Source: CADEGL01 sp050180485 (GTDB lineage: Bacteria > Pseudomonadota > Alphaproteobacteria > CADEGL01). Taken from it: 64,000 nucleotides of DNA. The translations under genes were made by a program, and so were the position numbers. The stretch lies in NCBI GenBank assembly GCA_050180485.1, contig JBFXED010000010.1:1-64000 (forward strand), read 5' to 3'. Each line of letters starts with the position of its first letter. The first letter of the stretch is position 1. Shown here piece by piece: positions 59,729 through 64,000 of the stretch. The notes under the pieces were generated by a model, which did no database searches, had not been told where the DNA came from, and saw only the letters and a list, made by a program, of their open reading frames with translations.

Positions 59729-60435
59729 CGACCAAACCGCTGAACGAAGGAGAACTGGCCGCGCTGCGCAAGTTCGACACGCCCACGATCTGCAACATCC
59801 TCGAATTGGTGGCGCCCGCCCGTCGCGGTATCGGCTATACCACGCGCTATCTTCACTGCGTGTTCCCCAGCCTGCCGCCGATCGTGGGTTATGCGCGCAC
59901 CGCGACCGTGCGCGCGAAAGAACCCAGCGTTGTAAAGGGCGAGGCTTATCGCAATCTGCGCTTCTCCTATTTCGACTATGTCGGTAATGGCCCGGGCCCG
60001 CGCGTCAGCGTGATCCAGGATCTGGACGACGGCCAGCCCGGCTACGGCTCGTTCTGGGGCGAGGTGAACTCGAACGTCCACAAGGCGCTGGGGTGCCTGG
60101 GCGTCGTCACCAACGGCAGCGTGCGCGACCTCGACATGATCGCCGAGAATTTTCAGCTCATCGCGGGCGTGATCGCGCCGTCGCACGCCTTCATCCATTT
60201 GGTGAACTTCGATTGCGAGGTGAACGTGCACGGCATGGTCGTGAACTCGGGCGATCTGATCCACGCCGACCGCCACGGCGCGGTCGTCATTCCGCACGAA
60301 GTGGCGCGCGACATTCCGAAGGCGTCGGAAAAGCTGATCAAGCGCGAGGCCGTCATCATCGAGGCCGCGAAGAAGAAGGGCGTGACGGTCGAAGAGCTGA
60401 AGCGCGCCTATATCGAGGCCGACAAGATCGCTTAA
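59725..60435 (+). CDS. RraA/HMG-aldolase family protein
   Basis: The 236-residue protein has DTPTICNILEL, VGYARTATV, and the active-site segment GVVTNGSVRDLDMI, with Arg and Asp of the 4-hydroxy-4-methyl-2-oxoglutarate aldolase family. HADRHGAVVIP carries the last conserved Asp. True aldolases add pyruvate or oxaloacetate chemistry on 2-oxo acids, while RraA proper regulates RNase E; length and motifs favour a dilatable aldolase-like enzyme. The 35-residue C-terminal helix (EAAKKKGVTVEELKRA) is extra. It is coupled to an EamA exporter. Confidence 0.87.
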   Translation: MTTKPLNEGELAALRKFDTPTICNILELVAPARRGIGYTTRYLHCVFPSLPPIVGYARTATVRAKEPSVVKGEAYRNLRFSYFDYVGNGPGPRVSVIQDLDDGQPGYGSFWGEVNSNVHKALGCLGVVTNGSVRDLDMIAENFQLIAGVIAPSHAFIHLVNFDCEVNVHGMVVNSGDLIHADRHGAVVIPHEVARDIPKASEKLIKREAVIIEAAKKKGVTVEELKRAYIEADKIA

Positions 60436-60439
60436 GCGG

Positions 60440-61156
60440 CTAGCCGGTCATCAGAACGCCGCCGTTCACCTGCAAGATCGCGCCGGTCGTATGGCCGGCG
60501 CGGTCGTCCGCCAGATAACGGATGGCATGGACCACCTCGTCCATGGTGGCCAGGCGCTTGCCCGGAATGCCGGCGCGGATCTTGGCCAGCGTGCCGGGCG
60601 AGAACTTGGCCGTCATGCGCCCGTCGATCGGACCCGGCGCCACCGCGTTGCAATAAACGTCGTGCTTGGCGCCTTCCAGCGCGTAGGCCTTGGTCAGGGC
60701 GTGGACGCCGGCCTTGGACGCGCCATAGGCCGGATGGACGCTCAGCCCGCCCAACTGACCCGATAGCGAACCGACATTGACGATGCGACCGCCTGTACCG
60801 GCCATGACGGATAGGGCCGCGGCGCAGCCATGGAACGTGCCGGTCAAGTTGATCGCGATGACCTTATGCCAGACGTCCGGATCAGCGTCGATCACCCGCG
60901 CGGCCTCGAACAGACCGGCCACGTTGACCCAGATTTTCAGGGCCGATTCGGCCGCCGCCCGCTGCGCCAGCGCGAAAACCTGCTCGCGGTCGGTCACATC
61001 CAGCTTGGAGGCCACCAGGCCCGGCCGCGCGCGGATCGGCGCGACATCGCCGCCATAGACCCGGTAGCCGTCGCCGAGGAAACTGTCCACGACGGCTGTG
61101 CCCAGATCGCCGGCGGCTCCCGTCACCACCACGCTGTTCGGCTTGTCCCCTGCCAT
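60440..61156 (-). CDS. Short-chain dehydrogenase/reductase
   Basis: The 238-residue SDR has VVTGAAGDLGTAVVDSFL, VYGGDVAP, WVNVAGLFEA and catalytic Ser in NVGSLSGQ with Tyr/Lys in PAYGASKAGVH. GHTTGAILQVNGGV closes it. ATG at 61156 follows AAGGGAGCGAGCC. It converges on the RraA-like gene with four bases between. Substrate unknown. Confidence 0.92.
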   Translation of the reverse strand: MAGDKPNSVVVTGAAGDLGTAVVDSFLGDGYRVYGGDVAPIRARPGLVASKLDVTDREQVFALAQRAAAESALKIWVNVAGLFEAARVIDADPDVWHKVIAINLTGTFHGCAAALSVMAGTGGRIVNVGSLSGQLGGLSVHPAYGASKAGVHALTKAYALEGAKHDVYCNAVAPGPIDGRMTAKFSPGTLAKIRAGIPGKRLATMDEVVHAIRYLADDRAGHTTGAILQVNGGVLMTG

Positions 61157-61275
61157 GGCTCGCTCCCTTGTTTCGTTTCGCAACAGCTAGCCGGGCGGGC
61201 GGGCGCGCGCAACCGTCCGCCGTTGTGCGGTTTCGATGCGTCGGGTACCGTGATTTTGCCTTGGGAGGGTTCGAG

Positions 61276-61572
61276 ATGGCGAAGGATAAGGGGACGTTGG
61301 CGGTTGCCGATCTGCAGGTCGACAACGAACGCGTGCGCGTCACGCGTTGGGATTTCGTGCCGGGCGCCGCCACGGGCTATCACAAGCACGAATACGACTA
61401 TGTCATCGTGCCGGTCACGACCGGTCCATTGGGCATCACGGGGCCGCAGGGAGAGACGCGGGCCGAGTTGGTCGCGGGTAAGTCCTATTTCCGGCAGTGC
61501 GGCGTCGAACACGACGTGAAGAACATCAACGATTTTCCCTTCGCCTTCGTCGAAATCGAGATGAAGGGTTGA
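61276..61572 (+). CDS. Small cupin-domain protein
   Basis: The 98-residue protein is a single cupin barrel. Motif 1 is in WDFVPGAATGYHKHEYDYVIV, with two His and a Glu, and motif 2 is in FRQCGVEHDVKN. It would bind a metal and perhaps a sugar or acid. ATG at 61276 follows GGGAGGGTTCGAG. It lies 21 bases before the cyclase gene. Confidence 0.86.
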   Translation: MAKDKGTLAVADLQVDNERVRVTRWDFVPGAATGYHKHEYDYVIVPVTTGPLGITGPQGETRAELVAGKSYFRQCGVEHDVKNINDFPFAFVEIEMKG

Positions 61573-61593
61573 GGGGGTCGCGGGTTCTCGCCC

Positions 61594-63816
61594 GTGCGTT
61601 TCCTACACCGCAATCTCCATTTCATCCTGCCGCTGGCGGTTTTGGCCGCCGCCGTGTTCTTGCGCGCGGACGAGCCATGGCTGGTCGAGCAGGCACGGCT
61701 GTCGGTCTTCGACACCTATCAACGGCTGAAGCCGCGCGTCTACGATCCTGCCGCACCGGTGCGCATCGTCGATATCGACGACGAGTCCCTGGCGCGTCTC
61801 GGTCAATGGCCGTGGCCGCGCACGCTTCTGGCCGGGCTGGTGGATCGGTTGGGTGCGGCGGGCGCTGCCACGATCGCGTTCGATGCCGTCTTCGCCGAGG
61901 CCGACCGCACATCGCCCCGGCGCCTGCTGGAGCTATGGCCCGATGCGGGCGCAGCCGACGCGGTGCGCGCGCGCATCGCGAAATTGCCTGACAACGACCA
62001 GCTTTTCGCTGACGCGCTGGGGCGCGTGAATTCGGTGACCGGGTTCGTGCTGACGGATTCGGTGCGCGGCCGCGCGCCGGAGCTGAAGGCCGGTTTTGCC
62101 TTCGCGGGCGACGATCCCGAGCCGTTCGTGCCGGCTTATACGGGCGCGGTCGTCAATTTGCCCGTGATCGAAACGGCCGCCGCCGGGAACGGCAGCATCA
62201 CCGGCCTGCCCGACCGCGACGGGGTCATCCGCCGCACGCCGTTGGTGCTCAGGCTGGGTGAGAAAATCTATCCGTCGCTGGGGGCCGAGGCGCTGCGCGT
62301 CGCCCAAGGCGCCGGCACCTATATCATCAAGTCGTCGGGAGCCTCGGGCGTCTACAGCTTTGGCGAGCGCACCGGCATCAGCCAGATCAAGGTCGGCCAG
62401 TTTCCGATCCCGACCGACGCCTACGGCCGCGTCTGGATCCACTACGCGGGCACGCAAGCCGCGCGCTTCGTGCCGGCCTGGCGCGTGATGCGGCCCGACT
62501 TCGACGCCAGTCAGATCGATGGGCGCATCGTCTTCATCGGCACGTCCGCTGCGGGCCTCAAGGATCTGCGCACGACGCCCTTGAACCCCACGGCGGCCGG
62601 GGTTGAGATCTATGCCGAGCTTCTGGAACAAGTCTTCGCCGGGGATTTTCTCGAGCGGCCGGACTTCGCGCTCGGGCTTGAACTGAGCTATCTCGTGACG
62701 CTCGGGCTCCTCATCATCGTGCTGGTACCGCGCGTGGGCGCGCGCTGGTGCGCGTATGTGGGCGCGGCCGCGATCGCGGGCGCCGTCTTCGGCTCCTGGC
62801 ATGCCTATACGCGGTGGCATTGGCTATTGGACCCGGTCTTCCCCTCGGTGGCCGTCCTGGCGGTCTACATCGTGCAAACCGGCATCATCTTCCTGCGCAC
62901 CGAGACCGAGCGGCGCTGGGTCCGCAACGCCTTCGGCCGCTACATCTCTCCAGCCGTGGTCAGCCGTCTGGCCGAGCATCCGGAGCGCCTGGCGCTGGGC
63001 GGCGAGATGCGCGAGATGACCGTGATGTTCAGCGACATTCGCGACTTCACCGCGCGCTCCGAACGGCTCGACGCGCAAGGCCTCACGCGCTTCATCAACC
63101 GTTATCTCACGCCCATGACCGAATGCGTGCTGATGAACCAGGGCACGGTCGACAAGTATATCGGCGACTGCGTGATGGCATTCTGGAACGCGCCGTTGGA
63201 CGATGCCGATCACCGGCGACATGCCTGCCGCACGGCACTGGCCATGCGTGAACGCTTGGCTGGCCTGAATGAAGCATGGGCGGAAGAGGCACGGGCGGCT
63301 GGCGAAACTTTCGAGCCCATGCGCATCGGCATCGGCCTCAACACGGGTCTCTGTTGCGTCGGCAACATGGGTTCAGACCAGCGCTTCGACTATTCAGTGC
63401 TGGGCGACGACGTGAACCTGGCCTCGCGGCTGGAGGGGCAGTCCAAGGTCTATGGCGTCGATATCATCGCCAGCGAAGCCGCGCTGGCCGGCGTGGATGG
63501 ATTCGCGTTGCTCGAAATCGACCTGATCCGGGTCAAGGGCAAGACACGCCCGGTGCGCATCTTCCATCTGGCGGGCGATGAAGCTCTCGTGAAATCCGAA
63601 GCGTTCAAACGCCTGTCCGCCGCCCACGGCGACATGCTCCGCACCTACCGCACGCGAGACTGGGATGGCGCTGAGGCTGCGCTCGCGCGCTGCCGCGATC
63701 TGGCCCCCCTGTCGCTGGCGCCGCTCTACGCGCTCTATGCCCGGCGCATCGCCGCGTTCCGCGCCCAGCCGCCAGCTCCCGAGTGGGACGGCGTCCACGA
63801 CGCGATCAAGAAATAG
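61594..63816 (+). CDS. Class III adenylate/guanylate cyclase with CHASE2 sensor domain
   Basis: The 740-residue protein has an N-terminal membrane helix, then a CHASE2 domain (about residues 30-335: RIVDIDDESLARLGQWPWPR, FDAVFAEADR and LPDRDGVIRRTPLVLRLG) in the periplasm. Two or three helices follow (GLELSYLVTLGLLIIVLVP and HWLLDPVFPSVAVLAVYIV). The cytoplasmic cyclase domain has FSDIRDFTARSERL with one metal Asp, GTVDKYIGDCVMAFWNAP with Lys and the second Asp, and VLGDDVNLASRLEG. It senses a periplasmic signal and makes cAMP or cGMP; Lys in VDKYIGD favours ATP. The start is GTG 61594. Confidence 0.94.
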   Translation: MRFLHRNLHFILPLAVLAAAVFLRADEPWLVEQARLSVFDTYQRLKPRVYDPAAPVRIVDIDDESLARLGQWPWPRTLLAGLVDRLGAAGAATIAFDAVFAEADRTSPRRLLELWPDAGAADAVRARIAKLPDNDQLFADALGRVNSVTGFVLTDSVRGRAPELKAGFAFAGDDPEPFVPAYTGAVVNLPVIETAAAGNGSITGLPDRDGVIRRTPLVLRLGEKIYPSLGAEALRVAQGAGTYIIKSSGASGVYSFGERTGISQIKVGQFPIPTDAYGRVWIHYAGTQAARFVPAWRVMRPDFDASQIDGRIVFIGTSAAGLKDLRTTPLNPTAAGVEIYAELLEQVFAGDFLERPDFALGLELSYLVTLGLLIIVLVPRVGARWCAYVGAAAIAGAVFGSWHAYTRWHWLLDPVFPSVAVLAVYIVQTGIIFLRTETERRWVRNAFGRYISPAVVSRLAEHPERLALGGEMREMTVMFSDIRDFTARSERLDAQGLTRFINRYLTPMTECVLMNQGTVDKYIGDCVMAFWNAPLDDADHRRHACRTALAMRERLAGLNEAWAEEARAAGETFEPMRIGIGLNTGLCCVGNMGSDQRFDYSVLGDDVNLASRLEGQSKVYGVDIIASEAALAGVDGFALLEIDLIRVKGKTRPVRIFHLAGDEALVKSEAFKRLSAAHGDMLRTYRTRDWDGAEAALARCRDLAPLSLAPLYALYARRIAAFRAQPPAPEWDGVHDAIKK

Positions 63817-63938
63817 CGGCTGGCATTTCGGCGCGGGCTTGATCCCCCCTATCGTTTGTGGAAGCGTGAAAAAAGCGCGCGCTCGTTGGCGAATCGGCGG
63901 CGGGCGGATAGGAGACGCACGGCCGGGGGTGTGCGGAT

Positions 63939-64000
63939 ATGGGGGGGACGTCGAGCCTTCGCCGTATTGGGCGAGGGTGCGCGCTGTTGTTCTTCTTCGT
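63939..64000 (+). CDS. Possible secreted protein, N-terminus only (cut by window edge)
   Basis: An ATG at 63939 opens a frame that runs off the right edge. Its 20 residues start MGGTSSLRRIG and end in the hydrophobic CALLFFF, like the beginning of a signal peptide. It follows a GGGGGT stretch. Only 62 bases are visible, so this is tentative. Confidence 0.3.
   Translation, partial: MGGTSSLRRIGRGCALLFFF

Noticed and set aside
1..64000. CRISPR arrays, rRNA genes, complete insertion sequences
   Set aside because: No regularly spaced repeats, rRNA-like blocks or intact transposase genes were seen on either strand.

Overview
The window looks like a piece of a GC-rich Gram-negative chromosome, most likely an alphaproteobacterium. 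This is inferred from gene families, Tat and Sec signals, overlapping operons and Shine-Dalgarno use; no rRNA or ribosomal-protein marker is present. It has two unlike halves. Bases 1 to about 40,273 are an accessory, mostly catabolic region that ends in an integrase module and two partial copies of a tRNA-Leu 3' end. From about 40,300 to 64,000 it is visibly more GC-rich and carries ordinary chromosomal genes.

Left half, layout. A truncated M24 peptidase gene runs off the left edge. It is followed by a luciferase-like (LLM) oxidoreductase, an enoyl-CoA hydratase and a TetR regulator. Then comes a tight plus-strand operon (3943-11915): an acyl-CoA ligase, a tandem-duplicated carboxymuconolactone-decarboxylase-like protein, NADPH:F420 oxidoreductase (npdG), and a full set for the late steps of coenzyme F420 synthesis (cofE, cofD, cofC and a fused cofG-cofH FO synthase). 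Next are a second LLM enzyme with an acyl-CoA dehydrogenase, a second CoA ligase, a complete branched-chain-type ABC importer (livF, G, M, H with livK divergent), a thiolase-like protein lacking the thiolase catalytic residues paired with a DUF35 zinc-ribbon protein, a third CoA ligase, a class III CoA-transferase, an Old Yellow Enzyme and an EthD-like protein. Together these suggest uptake of an organic acid or ring compound, CoA activation, F420H2/flavin redox steps, and beta-oxidation-like chain cleavage that may end in a retro-aldol step. The substrate cannot be read from the sequence.

From 27.5 to 33.5 kb lies a scrap zone: a umuC relic, an HxlR/NmrA/extradiol-dioxygenase cluster, and a frameshifted hicB piece fused to the C-terminal third of a methionine gamma-lyase, directly upstream of an intact mdeB-like thiamine-diphosphate dehydrogenase. 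From 33.5 to 38.2 kb is an integration module: a tyrosine recombinase, an excisionase-like HTH protein, a Rep-like protein with a zinc-finger motif and an HxH motif, and unknown proteins. Immediately beyond it is the 3' half of a tRNA-Leu(CAA), and about 1.9 kb further on is a second partial copy. The two copies bracket a third LLM gene and a VOC protein. The simplest reading is that the window contains the right end of a (possibly composite) island inserted in a tRNA-Leu gene that lies left of the window.

Right half, layout. It holds DUF983, an M48 lipoprotein protease, ASCH and VOC proteins, a DUF4239-like membrane protein, ZapE, a PotD/PotB/PotC-type importer without its ATPase but overlapping an M24 peptidase gene, MscL, a Cys-rich duplicated protein, a TauD-like oxygenase, MscS, a PA14-like secreted protein, three SDRs, an FMO-like enzyme, a secreted AlgH-like protein, an orphan LivK-type binding protein, an EamA exporter overlapping an RraA-like gene, a cupin, and a CHASE2 adenylate cyclase. 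A possible signal peptide starts at the right edge.
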